From: Volutella citrinella
Taxonomy: Eukaryota > Ascomycota > Sordariomycetes > Hypocreales > Nectriaceae
Direction: 5' to 3'
Assembly (NCBI GenBank): GCA_034401135.1
Contig: JAWZSP010000009.1
Coordinates: 1,116,001-1,180,000 of the forward strand
DNA: 64,000 bases
Shown here: in pieces, positions 11,397 to 23,777 of the stretch
Numbering within the stretch: position 1 is the first letter of the stretch
How the letters are laid out: every line of letters starts with the position of its first letter
Notes under the pieces: model-generated
The model's input: only the letters and a program-made list of their open reading frames with translations
Databases searched by the model: none
Told to the model about the DNA's origin: nothing
Translations under genes and position numbers: made by a program

Positions 11397-14300
11397 ATGG
11401 CTTCCGGAGCCGCTGAGAAAAAAGTGGAAAAGTCATATCTCACCTCTGCGGTTGAAGCCTTCAACCCTTGGGCGACCCCTCGCAGCAATACCCCGACACA
11501 GAACGCAAAGGACCAGCAACCGCCCCCACCTCCCGCACCACCAAACCCCGATGATCACAGCACCACTCATCTTTATGGCCGGAGTTCCAAGACCTATCCG
11601 CCTGAATGCCCGCCACTTAAGGTTCAATGGTTTCATGCTGTCGATGTATGGACTCCTGAGCGGCCTCGTACATCACAAGCTAATCATCCTGCCAGGTCCC
11701 CAAGCGAAAGCCCAGGTTAACCCTGGCAAAGCGCACAGTAGCAGTTGAGCCCGAGAAGCCCAAGACCCCACCAAAGAAGTACTCTCCTTTTTCAGCATCC
11801 GACTCAAGGTCAATTGAGAGCGAGTACCAGAAGCTTTTGGAAGATGCTGAAGAGAAGCGGGCCAAGGCAGGATTGCAGCGTAGTCTGTCGAGGAGCAAGA
11901 AGCCGGACGCTCCTGGATCTACGAGGGAGAACCCTTACATCATATCCGATGACACCACAAACACTGCTCTTGTGCCTGTGAATGAGGACTTTTTGTTTGA
12001 CGTCGATATCGGGGCTCGAGAACTGGCGCCAGCCTATTGGCTGGGCCCCATTTATGATGGCAAGTCTGCCATGCTTGCCAAGTTTCCTCATACTGACATG
12101 ATCTTTAGTACGACGGGGTACATGGTTTTATCAGGATGGAACCAATCTGCGACCCTGCGACGAAAATCTGGCGGCCCAACTGGAAGATGTAAGTCTTTGC
12201 CCCCCAAAGCTCGGACGGGTGCTAACATGAATTAGGGATATCTCAAGTTACAGCCATGGCGCAACCCTGGTAAGAAGCTCCTCTTAAATGCTTGGTTGCC
12301 ACTAACGTGAGAAGTGAGGAGTCGCAGCGCATCAGGAACCCGCACTGCACCTAACCTGACGCCGAAAACCATGACGCCTAAAATGTCACAGGAGAACCTC
12401 AAAGACTCTGCGGTAGCGGCATCCGATGCTGCATCGAGCTCTGGCAACCCAGCCGGCTCCTTATTGAACCCGGTTGCTCCGCCGGCACAAATCCCAACTC
12501 ATCGGCTGTTTGGGATGTACATGAATAACATTGTCACCTATGAAGATGAAGGCACTGCCTGGCTCTCCTCTGATGGTGTTCTGTCGTGGGTCGCTTCGTC
12601 TGTGTATGAGCGGTTCGCAGGAGGCGGCTACATGAGCGGCGTGAAGGTTGTGCGGGGCTATGAAGAGCCAAGTAAGGCTAAGGATAAGGAAAAGGAAAAG
12701 GACAAGGAGACCAAGGAAACTTTGAAAGACGACAAAATCCCCGATGATATGGCCGACGGTGCTCCGCTGAGCGAGCGCCAGCAAAAGATGTTGAAGCGCA
12801 GATCTGCACCGGCCACCATTCGATCGTCCTACGAGCAAACCGCGCAAGACTCAGCCAAACAACCCTCACGCGAATCAAAGCTTCAGAGACAAATCTCCTC
12901 TCTGATGGAATCGGATACCAAAAGCAAGGAAGAGACCGAGGAAGAAATACGCCGACGGGAAGAACACGAGATCCAAGATGACTACACTGCTCAAGATGGC
13001 GAGACTCAGAATCGCGAAATTGAGCATCTCATCCTTGTCACACATGGTATTGGCCAGATGCTCAGTCTTCGGTATGTACATTCCGATTATTAGAACGACT
13101 AGGGACTGACTGTGAGTAGGATGGACAGTGTGAACTTCATACACGATGTCAACGTTATGCGCAAAACACTGAAAGCCTCCTACGCGGACTCAGAAGATCT
13201 GAAAGCTCTCAATGCTGAATTCGGAGCTGGCCCGGGCAACTCGAGGGTTCAGATCTTACCCGTTTCCTGGCGCCATAGATTAGATTTCCCCAAGAGGCGA
13301 GAAAAGAAAAAGGAGCACGACCTGGCGGATGTAGGCGACGAAGAAGACGAGTGTAAGTCCCAGCCCCCGTCTTTTGAAACCGACTAACAATCCGAGCAGA
13401 CCCTTCGCTTGATGATATAACAATAGAGGGAGTGACATTCGCGCGCTCTCTTATTTCCGATTTGGCCCTGGATGTTTTATTGTACCAGAGCGCCTACCGA
13501 AAGGAAATCACGACAATTGTGTTGCAGGAGTGCAACCGAATCGCCAAACTCTTCAAGGATAGAAATCCGGCATTCAGTGGGAAGATACATCTGATGGGAC
13601 ACTCTCTGGGCTCTGCGATTCTGTTTGACATTCTGTGCCAGCAGAGAGAGCGTTCGCGACAAGCTGCGAAGTCTCCGTTGCGTATGCTGCCATCACAGGA
13701 GCACAGAGGCGATGCTACACCAAAAGACAAGCATCTCTCCTTCGACTTCGAGGTCGAGGACTTTTATGCCCTTGGATCACCGGTAGGCCTGTTCCAGATG
13801 CTGAAAGGACGGTAAGTAAAACACTCCTGTTGGCATGTCCCCTTCGCTGGGCTGACCTGGCCTCAGAACCATTGCTGCTCGCCATCCCACATCCACTGTG
13901 CGATCCGATAATATTTTGAGCGCGGACAATATCGACGAATCGTTTAGACCAGCGCATTTATCGGACATGGAAGAGATGTCGTCAGTGACAGGGCTTCCGG
14001 CATCGGTGTCATCGCCAAAATGCAAGCAGCTGTTCAACATTTTCCACCCATCCGATCCCATCAGCTACCGGATGGAGCCACTGATTTCACCATCAATGAA
14101 GAGTTTGAAGCCACAACCACTCCCTTACACAAAGAAAGGAATATTTGGCAATGTAGCACCCCAGGGGCTGACTGGCATTGGAGCCAAGGTGGGACAGAGT
14201 TTCAGTGGGCTGTGGTCGAGCTTCAGCGCTGGCATTGCTACCAATCTGTTGAACCGCAGCCTCGGGTTTACTGGCGAGGACGTAGCAGCAATGAATGCCG

Positions 14301-14819
14301 GCACGGAGCAGCATGCTAGTGCTGATGCTTCGGGACGTGGAGAAAAGACAGATGCGCGCAAGAAGGAGCTAGCGGCGGGCTCGGCAACACAGGAGGCTGG
14401 CCAGAGCCAGAGCGGAAACGACCCAACTCTGATTGATGATGAACTTGAGACCCTCTTCTCCAAGTTCCAGCAGACCCGTGCGGAGTTGAACAAAGATGGA
14501 AGCCCATCCGCTGCGAAGGAAGCCGAGGGAAAGGGACGCAAGGTGCGAACGGAGGAGGGCAAGGTGAGAGCACTAAATCGAAATGGAAGAGTAGACTACA
14601 GCATTCAGGAGTAAGTCGACAACCTTTGGTGACTGGACGAATAACTGACTATTTTCTAGGAGCGTTCTGGACTTTAACCCCATCAACACGATTGCTTCCC
14701 ATATGGCCTACTGGGGAGATGAAGATGTCAACCATTTTATCTTGTCGCAACTACTATCGAACAAGGCCCGCAGAAAGCGGGTGGCTAGCACAGAGGGTGG
14801 TAGGACGACTCGGATGTGA
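11397..14819 (+). CDS. DDHD-domain phospholipase (PA-PLA1 type)
   Basis: Intracellular phospholipase A1-like enzyme; the family hydrolyses phosphatidic acid and related phospholipids, and the yeast relative is YOR022C. Nine exons: 11397-11645, 11696-12059, 12109-12188, 12236-12269, 12315-13071, 13120-13352, 13400-13811, 13867-14610 and 14660-14819, giving 1010 aa. A WWE-like N-terminal part (VRRGTWFYQDG) precedes the catalytic region with VTHGIGQ and the serine motif GHSLGS in exon 7. The DDHD domain follows, with the FHPSDPISYRMEPL stretch and a terminal YWGDEDV. Intron 2 is GC-AG (GATG|GCAAGT). A Lys/Glu-rich segment (about 12670-12730) and the region 14320-14570 are low complexity. The ATG at 11397 has a good context (ACCATGG). 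The frame is open upstream without an ATG, so an N-terminal extension cannot be excluded. Confidence 0.92.
12060..12108 (+). other. GC-AG intron in the DDHD gene
   Basis: This 49-nt intron has donor GCAAGT and acceptor TTTAG. Removing it joins PIYD to VRRGTWFYQ, a conserved stretch of the family. Without it the frame closes shortly after. The donor context (GATG|GCAAGT) is the same as in the sterol acyltransferase gene. Confidence 0.82.
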
Positions 14820-15565
14820 GAAGTCAAAATCGAAAGTATATATCTCTATCTGGAACAGAGCAATTTATTTGGCATGAAGAGCTGTCGATGGAACTCTCGA
14901 GATGTATAAGCCGTTACCGGGCAGCTCGTAAATTAGCTTAGCTCGGCCAGTCAATCAACCATGACTCACCACCATAGTTGAGTGATAGTAATTGTGCTTA
15001 ACATCGCGTTTCGACGCCAAAACTAAGGTCGTGCCGACAGCAAGTATCATCTGCTGACCACTCCAGAGACCAGTGCCTCGTCCTGGTATGAATCATCTTG
15101 GCGTGGCAAGCTCGACACTGGGGTGGGGTACGAGCGACCTTGCCGTATATACTGGCATTCCCCACCACAGCGCAGTCGCTCCACCTTCTTTTCCAGCAGC
15201 CTCCCCACTATCGCCGCTTCGCGCCAGCCTAAGGAAATTTTGCTTGCAGAGCCAAAGGCTTCACTCGATCCTCGCCATCCAGGCCGGCCACGCCAGTTTC
15301 GCCCTCTCCACGATCGCCTCATAAATCTCCATCCTGGCCATGTGTCTCGCCTCCTCTGCCTCCGATATCCGAACCTCTTCCGCCCCCAGCTAGCTGTGAC
15401 TCAACTCTGAAGGCCCCCCGCGCTCCGACAGCGAGCCCTTTTGCTCCTCCAAACCCGCCGCCTCCGCGCCCTGCCGCTCGCCCGTCGACACAAGACGGGC
15501 GCAAAACAGTACTTGACGCCCTGAGAGACTCTACGAAGCTGTAATAAAAATACAAATTCGCCGCA
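14820..15565 (+). other. intergenic, promoter of RPC1
   Basis: Between two genes transcribed in the same direction. Open frames here are short and motif-free. The last 60 nt before the RPC1 ATG are A-rich (AATAAAAATACAAATT). Confidence 0.5.
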
Positions 15566-18500
15566 ATGGCCCTACAAACGACTCCCGATGTAGCCGTGAA
15601 GCACCAGCTTGTGGACAAGCTCCCCAAGCGCTTCAAGGGCATCAAATTCGGCATCCAGTACAAGCCTCCCTCTTCGCCTTTGATGTGTTATGCTAACGGG
15701 GTCTGTTAGGTCCAACCAGGACATTGCCAACCAGGCCGTTCTCGAAGTCTCCGACCGCTTGCTTTACGACATTGAGAATAACCGTGCTCCGTATCGCCAT
15801 GGACCCCTCGACTCGCGACTGGTAAGCGACGCATATTCTGCTGTAGCTACAAAGTCTAACCCGGAAACTACTACAGGGAACCTCGAGTAAGATGGGAAAG
15901 TGCTCTACTTGTCTAGAGTCGCTACAGAATTGCAATGGCCACTTTGGCCACGTTCGTCTGCCTTTGCCCGCCTTCCACGTCGGGTACTTGCGCTTCATCC
16001 AGTCAATCTTGCAGGAGATTTGCAAGGTATGTTGGACCGGAAACAAGCTATTATATGGTGCGCTGACAAGTGAAGGACTGCGGCCGAGTTTTGCTAGAGG
16101 AGCCTGATCGACGACAGTTCCTGAAAGAGCTCCGACGACCTTACCTGGACAACCTTCGCAGAACCCAGATCTGTAAGCGAATCAATGAGCAGTGCCGCAA
16201 GATGAAGATTTGCCCCTACTGCAACTCTGTGAACGGTCAGATTCGCAAGGCAGGCGTGCTCAAGCTTGTGCACGATAAGTTTGTCGCCTACAACAAATCC
16301 ACTGCCCTCAAGAAGGTCCCCCCAGAGAGCAAGATCAAGTTTGACAACTCCTTCAACGAAGCGAAGCGTGAGAATCCTGAGATCGAGAAGCATCTCCGCA
16401 AGGCCATGGAGGATTTGAATCCTCTCCGAGTCTTGAATCTTTTCAAGATGATCAGCCCAACCGACTGCGAATTGCTGGGCCTCGACCCTGCCGAAGGTCG
16501 TCCGGAAATGTTCATCTGGCAATTTCTTCCGGCGCCTCCGGTCTGTATTCGGCCCTCCGTCGCCCAAGACAATGCCAGTAACGAGGACGACATCACCACC
16601 AAGCTCGCGGATATTGTGTGGGTCAGCGGTATGATTCGCTCAGCCCTGCAAAAGGGATCGCCGGTTCAGACTATCATGGAGCAATGGGAATACCTCCAGA
16701 CTCAGATTGCCATGTATGTCAATAGTGACGTACCTGGTCTTCAGCAGCCCGGCTTCGGCAAGGCCACACGAGGCTTCTGTCAGCGTCTCAAGGGAAAGCA
16801 AGGTCGATTCCGTGGAAACCTGTCAGGAAAGCGAGTAGACTTTTCAGGCAGAACCGTCATTTCTCCTGATCCCAACTTGGGTATCGACCAGGTCGCTGTG
16901 CCTCAGCTGGTTGCCAAGAACCTTACCTACCCCGAGCGTGTTCAGCGACAGAACATAACGAAGCTGCGCCAGTGCATTATCAATGGACCCAATGTCTGGC
17001 CCGGTGCGCAAAGTGTGACCAAGAAAGAAGAAGGAGGCTACAAAATCGATCTTAAGTGGGGTGTGCGCGAAAACGTGGCCAAGGCCCTCCGGTTCGGTGA
17101 TGTTGTGGAACGACACTTGGAGGACAATGATATTGTCCTTTTCAATCGTCAGCCGTCCCTGCACAAGCTTAGTATCATGAGCCATCTTGCCAAGGTGCGA
17201 CCATGGAGAACTTTCCGACTGAACGAGTGTGTCTGCGGCCCTTACAACGCTGATTTTGATGGCGACGAAATGAACCTCCACGTTCCTCAAACGGAGGAAG
17301 CTCGAGCTGAGGCCATCAATCTGATGGGCATCAAGCACAACCTTGCCACCCCCAAAAACGGAGAGCCTATTATTGCGGCCACGCAGGACTTTATCACGGC
17401 AGCCTTTTTGCTCAGCGGAAAGGACCGCTTCTTTGACCGAAAGACGTTCACCTATCTTTGCATGCACATGGTGGATGGCAATACCCACGTGGACTTGCCC
17501 CCTCCTGCTATCATCGCACCGCAAGCTCTTTGGACAGGCAAGCAGCTCTTCAATATTCTCCTCCGACCCAACAAGCAGTCACCAGTCAAGATCAACCTGG
17601 ATGCCAAGACCCGATCCTTCAAGGGTCGCCCTGGTGAGGTTCCTGACATGTGCCCCAACGATGGCTGGCTTGTCGTGCGTAACTCGGAGGTCATGTGTGG
17701 TGTCATGGATAAGTCGACTGTTGGCGATGGCAAAAAAGACTCCATTTTTTATGTTATTCTGCGAGATTTTGGACCCGATGAAGCAGTCAAGGCCATGAAC
17801 CGGCTGGCGAAGCTGTGCGCCAGAACCCTCACCAACCGTGGCTTCTCGATTGGAATTGGAGATGTTTACCCGACAGAGATCCTGAATGTTGAGAAGGAGA
17901 AGCTTGTCTCATCTGCTTACAAGACCTCTGACGACCTTATCGAAACCTTCAAGTCAGGCAAGCTCGAAAAGGCTCCTGGCTGTAACATGGAACAGACGCT
18001 CGAAAACTCCATTTCCGGTGTGCTCAGCAAAGTCCGACAACAAGCCGGTACTATCTGTATCGACACCCTCAGTCGAAACAACGCGCCCCTTGTCATGGCT
18101 CGATGTGGTTCCAAGGGTTCGGAAATCAACGTGGCTCAGATGGTTGCTCTTGTCGGACAGCAGATTATCGGCGGACAGCGAGTTCCGGATGGCTTCCAGG
18201 ACCGAAGTCTGCCTCATTTCCACAAGAACGCCCGTCAGCCCCCTTCCAAGGGTTTCGTCAAGAACAGTTTCTACACTGGCCTCGTGCCAACCGAATTCCT
18301 CTTCCACGCCATCTCTGGCCGTGAAGGTCTGGTTGATACTGCGGTCAAGACTGCCGAAACTGGTTACATGTCACGGCGACTGATGAAGTCCTTGGAAGAC
18401 CTCTCAACACAATATGATGACACTGTACGAACATCCGGCGGTGGCATCGTGCAGTTCCAGTTTGGTGCCGACAAGCTTGACCCCGTAGATATGGAGGGCT

Positions 18501-20068
18501 CGGCTAAACCCGTCCACTTTGTGCGCACCTGGACCCATGCCGAGGCTACCACATGGGATAACAATGAGAGATCCATGACTCCCAGCGAAATTAGGGAGTT
18601 CTGTGACTCGGTACTCGAAGTTGAGCGGAAACGATTCGTTCGACGTGGCCTCCTCCACGGCGAGCTGCTCGAGTATGAGGACCAAACTGACTACGGAATT
18701 GACGAGCACGAAGGTGCGCGACGTTTCATCAAAGAGATTGAGGCGTTTGTCGAGGCGTTGGCCTCGAAAATGGACCGTGTGCGAAAACTTGTTGGAATTG
18801 AGGGCGACAAGGTTCCCAGCAAGCTAGCCCAAGATCACACCGATCGCACCGCAAAGGTCTCACTATCCACATTGAGGCTCTTCATCAAGCTCTGTTTGGA
18901 AAAGTACAAGAAAGCTCACGTGGAGCCCGGTCACGCCGTCGGAGCTGTTGGAGCTCACTCTATCGGTGAACCCGGTACCCAGATGACCCTGAAGACTTTC
19001 CATTTCGCCGGTGTCGCTGGTATGAGTATCACGCAGGGTGTGCCGCGAATCAAGGAGATTATCAACGCCTCCAAGCTGATCAGTACACCCGTCATCACCT
19101 GCCCGCTCGAAAACGAAAACGAAATTTATGCGGCTAGAGTGGTCAAGGGACGAATCGAGAAGACGTACATTTCCGATGTCCTTCGCTTTGTTGAAGACGA
19201 ATGGCGATTGACAGAGGGCAACGTCGTGCTTCAGATTGACACTCAGGCGCTCTCAGACATGCATCTTGGCGTCGGGCCTTATGAGATTGCCGAAGCCATT
19301 GTCAAGCAACGCAAGCTTAAAGTAGCGCAGGAGGACCTGTCCCTGGATGGCGAGAGAATTGTTGTCCGCGTGAGAGATGTGAGCGATCCTGCTGCGAAGA
19401 GGACTGCTTCTCGAAGTAAAGCAGCCGCAGAGGAAAGTGGCGACATGCTGCTCCGGGCCAACTTCCTCCGCCGGGCGCTGCCCTCTGTACCCATCTGTGG
19501 CTACCCCGATGCTACTCGTGCTATTATCCAGACATCGGAGCAGAACACCCACACGGTGTTGGTGGAAGGTTACGGGCTGAGGCAGTGTATGACTACTGAG
19601 GGTGTGATTGGCACCCGGTGCAGAACCAACAACGTCATGGAATGCAAGGACGTCCTCGGAATCGAAGCGGCTAGAACCACGATTGCCCACGAAATTAGCG
19701 AAGTCATGGGCACCATGGGCATTGATCCTCGACACATGCAGCTGCTTGCGGATGTCATGACCTACAAGGGCGAGGTGCTTGGAATTACTCGCTTTGGTCT
19801 GTCCAAGATGCGAGACAGCGTGCTTCAGCTGGCATCGTTCGAGAAGACGCCTGACCATCTGTTCGATGCTGCCGCCGGCATGAAGACTGATAAGATCGAG
19901 GGTGTCAGTGAGTGTATCATTATGGGCCAGACAATGTCAATTGGTACGGGTGCGTTCCAGGTCGTTCGCAGGCTGGGCATGCAGCAGCGAGACGTCATGC
20001 AGAAGCCCACCTTGTTCGAGGATGCTTGGGCGGCAGAGACTAAGCGCAAGGGCCGGAGGAGGGCGTAA
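15566..20068 (+). CDS. RPC1: DNA-directed RNA polymerase III largest subunit
   Basis: Catalytic subunit of nuclear RNA polymerase III, which makes tRNA, 5S rRNA and other small RNAs. Exons read as 15566-15657, 15710-15821, 15877-16026 and 16076-20068, giving 1448 aa (yeast Rpo31 is 1460). Near the N-terminus lies the clamp zinc site CSTCLESLQNCNGHFGH. A second cysteine pair (CPYC) is near residue 170. The invariant metal-binding loop NADFDGDEMN is around residue 510. The bridge/trigger region includes GEPGTQMTLKTFHFAG, with the Pol III-type GVPRIKEIINASK next to it. The three small 5' introns each preserve frame. The protein ends in a basic RKGRRRA tail. The length and motifs separate it from Pol I (longer) and Pol II (no CTD heptads here). 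Confidence 0.97.
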
Positions 20069-20218
20069 GAGGCAGCGTGGATGAAAATTCTTTGATGATA
20101 GAAATGCAAGATACCATGAAGTCCACCTTTAGTCTACAAGCCACCGCGAACTGCCTACTAATCGTAACTTAACTTATTAGTGTTGGCTGGCGTTGCGCCT
20201 CTTTCTCATTATGGCGAT

Positions 20219-20226
20219 TCACGTGA
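20219..20226. promoter_or_regulatory. palindromic E-box TCACGTGA
   Basis: Perfect 8-bp palindrome about 112 bp before the SRAP gene ATG. TCACGTGA is the known site for Cbf1/TFE-type bHLH factors in fungi; its function here is inferred only from position. Confidence 0.4.
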
Positions 20227-20337
20227 CCCTTCGCCTCCATCCGCCTATTCACGGCAGCGTGAAAGTCATCGAAGCTGTTCATCAATGACGACGCTGCTCG
20301 GCAGTGTTTCATCCTGATACATATACCTACGAACAGA

Positions 20338-21511
20338 ATGTGCGGCCGCTATGCTCTAGCCCTGGTACGTGCCCCAGATGCCCACAGCTCAATGTCCCGC
20401 TCACCCTGTACAGCGGCCATCTCAAATCAGGCAGATGTTGGAGGACGATGGCATGCAGGTAGATGATGCGCCGCCTGACGAAGGCCCTGGCTCCTCAAGG
20501 GGGAGCTACAACTTCGCACCTGGATATCACGGGCTGGTTTATCGCGCAGATACCCCCGACTGGGGTGCTGGATCCCGTGGCAACCAGGACAAGGACCGCG
20601 AAGCGCCCGCTCAGGACAAGGACACCTCCAACTCCACCAAGAGTGTGTCATACAAGATGCAGTCGATGAAATGGGGCCTCGTGCCATTCTGGACCAAGCG
20701 CAACCCGGATTACAGCTCAATCATGAGGACAATCAACTGCCGCGACGACTCCCTTAGCACGCCCGGTGGGATGTGGGCGAGCATGAAGGCCAAGAAGAGG
20801 TGCATCGTCATCGCACAGGGCTTCTTCGAGTGGCTGACCACGGGCCCCAAGCACAAGCAGCCACACTACATCAAGAGAAAGGATGGACACCTCTTATGCC
20901 TCGCCGGCCTCTGGGACATGGTGCAATACGAGGGCTCCGAGGACAAGCTGTACACCTATACCATCATCACGACGGACTCCAACAAGCAGCTCAAGTTTCT
21001 GCACGACCGAATGCCAGTAGTTCTCGAGCCAAACTCGGAGGCGATGAAGACGTGGCTCGACCCCGGTCGCAGCGAGTGGTCCCGCGATCTGCAGTCGCTT
21101 CTGAAGCCGTGGGACGGCGAGCTCGAGGTCTACCCCGTGTCAAAGGACGTGGGCAAGGTGGGGAACAACTCACCATCGTTCATCATCCCCATCGACAGCA
21201 AGGAGAACAAGTCCAACATTGCCAACTTCTTCGCCAACGCCAAGAAGGACCCGAAGACGCAGCTCAAGCCCGAAGCGGAGGATGCCGCAAAGGTGAAGAC
21301 GGAGGAGCTGAGCGCTGTAGACACCGCGCTGGACGAGAAGCCCACGTCGCATGCAAAGCGCAAGGCCGCGGAGCTGGACGACCTGGTCAAGAGCCCACCC
21401 AAGAAGCAGGGGCGGGACAAGATTAGCGCGACGCGGAACAAGGGGGCGAGTCCGCAGAAGACAAAGGCCAAGGGGACGCCCAAGATAACTGGGTTCTTCA
21501 CCAAGGCGTGA
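20338..21511 (+). CDS. SRAP-domain protein (HMCES/YedK-like abasic-site crosslinker)
   Basis: Binds abasic sites in single-stranded DNA and forms a covalent protective DNA-protein crosslink through its N-terminal cysteine. Exons 20338-20364 and 20414-21511 give 374 aa. The mature N-terminus begins with Cys2 (MCGRYALAL), which is split from the rest by an intron after only nine codons. Other SRAP residues are visible: YNFAPG, MKWGLVPFW, INCRDDS, the glutamate in GFFEWL and the histidine in HDRMPVV. After about residue 270 the tail is Lys-rich and disordered. It ends in KITGFFTKA, which resembles a degenerate PCNA-interacting (PIP) box. Human HMCES also carries a C-terminal PIP motif. A TCACGTGA palindrome lies upstream. 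The start is fixed by the requirement for Cys2. Confidence 0.93.
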
Positions 21512-21810
21512 TGTTTGGAGGCCGGATTATGGGAGCGGGCAGGCTGGTTTGGCGTTTGGATCTTCGGTTGACAGCGATTTGAACTATGAATGATACTTTA
21601 GGCGCTAACGCCTGCGAAAGGATGGGAGGGCTATGCTATTCGAGGGACCAAGATTGCATTTTTGGGATGCCAGGAGTACACAGGGTGATGTGGCCATGGG
21701 GCTGTGATGCTATCACGTATGCCGAGAAGTAGTGATGATTCTTCCTCTTGGCTCAATACAACTGGCTATCTAACCTTTCTAATCAACCAGCCAAGTCTCT
21801 CGACATCCCT

Positions 21811-23777
21811 CTATATGTCATCGTACTGATAGAGGCCGGCCTGGAGCCCCTTGATCTGCAGAGCGAGCAGGCGCGAGTAGTAGCGACACAGGGCCAGGTT
21901 CCCGCCGTGGTACCAGAAGCCAGGGTGACCGGTTCGCTGCCAGATGCTCCTCATTTCTCCCTCGGGGTTGCAGCCCCAAATGTCCCCCACGGCGTCGGCG
22001 ACCTCGTCCCCAAACGTCATGCGCGTCTGCGTCCGCATGTTCTGGTATCCCGTGGCGAGCACAATCTCATCCGCCTCCAGCTCGGAGCCATCCGCGAACC
22101 GAATGCCGTGCGGCAGGATCTCGTCGACCTCCTGGCCCTGCTTCATCTTGATCTTGCCCTCGGCGATGAGCCTCGAGGCGCCGACGTCGAGGTAGTAGCC
22201 GCCGCCGCGCTGGATGTACTTGTTGAAGAAGCCGGCGTTGTCCGGGCCCTTGTCGATCTTGAAGCCGGCCGCCTCGAGGCCCTTGTACAGCTCCGCGTCA
22301 AACTCGGTCTGGATGTCCGTCACGCCAATCTGGATCGCCTTGAAGATGGGGAACGGCAGGCTGTGGAACACGAGGTCCGACTCGTCCACGTCCGGGCCCC
22401 CTTCCTCGTAGAGGCCCTTGAGGCAGATGTCGGTGACGGCCACCGAGGACACAATGGCAGTGCTCGAGCGCTGGACCATGGTGGTGTCGTACCCCTTCTC
22501 GACGTAATCCTGGCAAATGTCGTGCGCAGAGTTGCAGCTGCCGATGACTACGGCCTTCTTGCCGCGCTGGCCTTGCCGTGCTCCAGGGAACTCGGCAGAA
22601 TGACAGATGCTGTGTCCCTTGAAGTTTTCGAATCCCTTCATGTTCGGTACATTGGTCTTTCCTGAATGCCCGGTGGCTTGAATGACATGACGCGGGTGCA
22701 GAGTCCTTGTTTCTTCGCCGGCCTCGGTTCGCCGTTTGACAGTGACTGTCCACCTCTGTGCCTTGGCATCCCACTTACTGTCGATGAGCTCTGTCTTCAT
22801 CCACACGTTCAATTCGAGCAGCGTGGCGTAGGACTCGAAGAAGTCGCCAAGCTTGTCCTTGGGCGTGAAGATGGGCCATTGCGGAGGAAAGCGGAGGTAG
22901 GGCATGTGGTCATACCAAACAGGGTCGTGGAGAACAAGCTGGTGATAGCGGTTCCTCCAGTTGTCGCCTACGCGATCATTCTTGTCAATCATGACAGAGC
23001 TCACGCCAAGAGCCTTGAGTCGAGCAGCAATGCTGAGACCGGCCTGGCCGGCGCCTTTATGAGTGTTAATTAGGGAAGACGAAGAAACGGGCTCTGCAAT
23101 GGGCAAGTCTTACCCAGGATAAAGACCTCTGGCTCGTTTCCGTCGGTGAACTCTTGCTCGGTGCGTCGACGATCCGCCCAATTTTCCCTGCCCGGCTTCT
23201 CGCCGTGCTGGACACCGAATGGACGTCGTCCGTATATATTCTCCTCGTGCCCTTCGAGCCTCTGGAGGCAGGTGTAGAAGGTGTAGATCTTCCAATTCCC
23301 TGGAGCATCCTCGACCAGACGAGCCACGCCCTGGCCGCTGCCAAGAGTCGTCTCGAAGGTGAAGCAGAACATGACACAAGGAGCATTTCCCTTGGCATCG
23401 AGAGCACTGTTCTGGGGCGAAAGAAGCGCTGAGCTCTTGTCCAGAGAGATACTCTTCAGGCGGAACCCGCCCTTCCCAGAAGCAGCGCAAGACTGCATGA
23501 AGGCCAAGATGTTGCTGCGCCCCTGGATGGTCCGGAACGACCAGCTGAGCGCGAGATGGTCGCGCCAAAATGCATCCTGCGCAAAGTTGTCGGCGAGTGC
23601 TGCGAGATCCTGGTCCTGGAGCGCCTTGTTTAGGCTGGAGGCAACTCCCTCTGCCACCGCCTCTGGATTGTCCGGAGTCTTAGTCCTGGTGGGAAGAACA
23701 GCAGCCTGGACGTTTGTTGAGCCTGGGGCCACCCGCTGATGCGAGGGCAGTTCTTGCACAGCAGCGGCAGCGGCCAT
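21811..23777 (-). CDS. flavin-containing monooxygenase with N-terminal SnoaL-like domain
   Basis: FAD/NADPH-dependent oxidoreductase of the FMO family; substrate unknown. Exons 23777-23114 and 23054-21811 give 635 aa. Residues about 1-190 resemble a SnoaL/NTF2-like fold (KALQDQDLAALADNF; DAFWRDHLALSW), an arrangement common in fungal FMO-like proteins of this length. The FAD motif GAGQAGLSIA spans the splice junction. The FMO-type motif FKGHSICHSAEF, the second Rossmann motif VVIGSCNSAHD and an ATGY motif follow in order. The start chosen is the ATG of MAAAAAVQ. An open frame extends upstream, but only from a TTG codon. It faces away from the GNAT gene over a 1.36 kb gap. There are no neighbouring biosynthetic genes to suggest a pathway. 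Confidence 0.9.
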
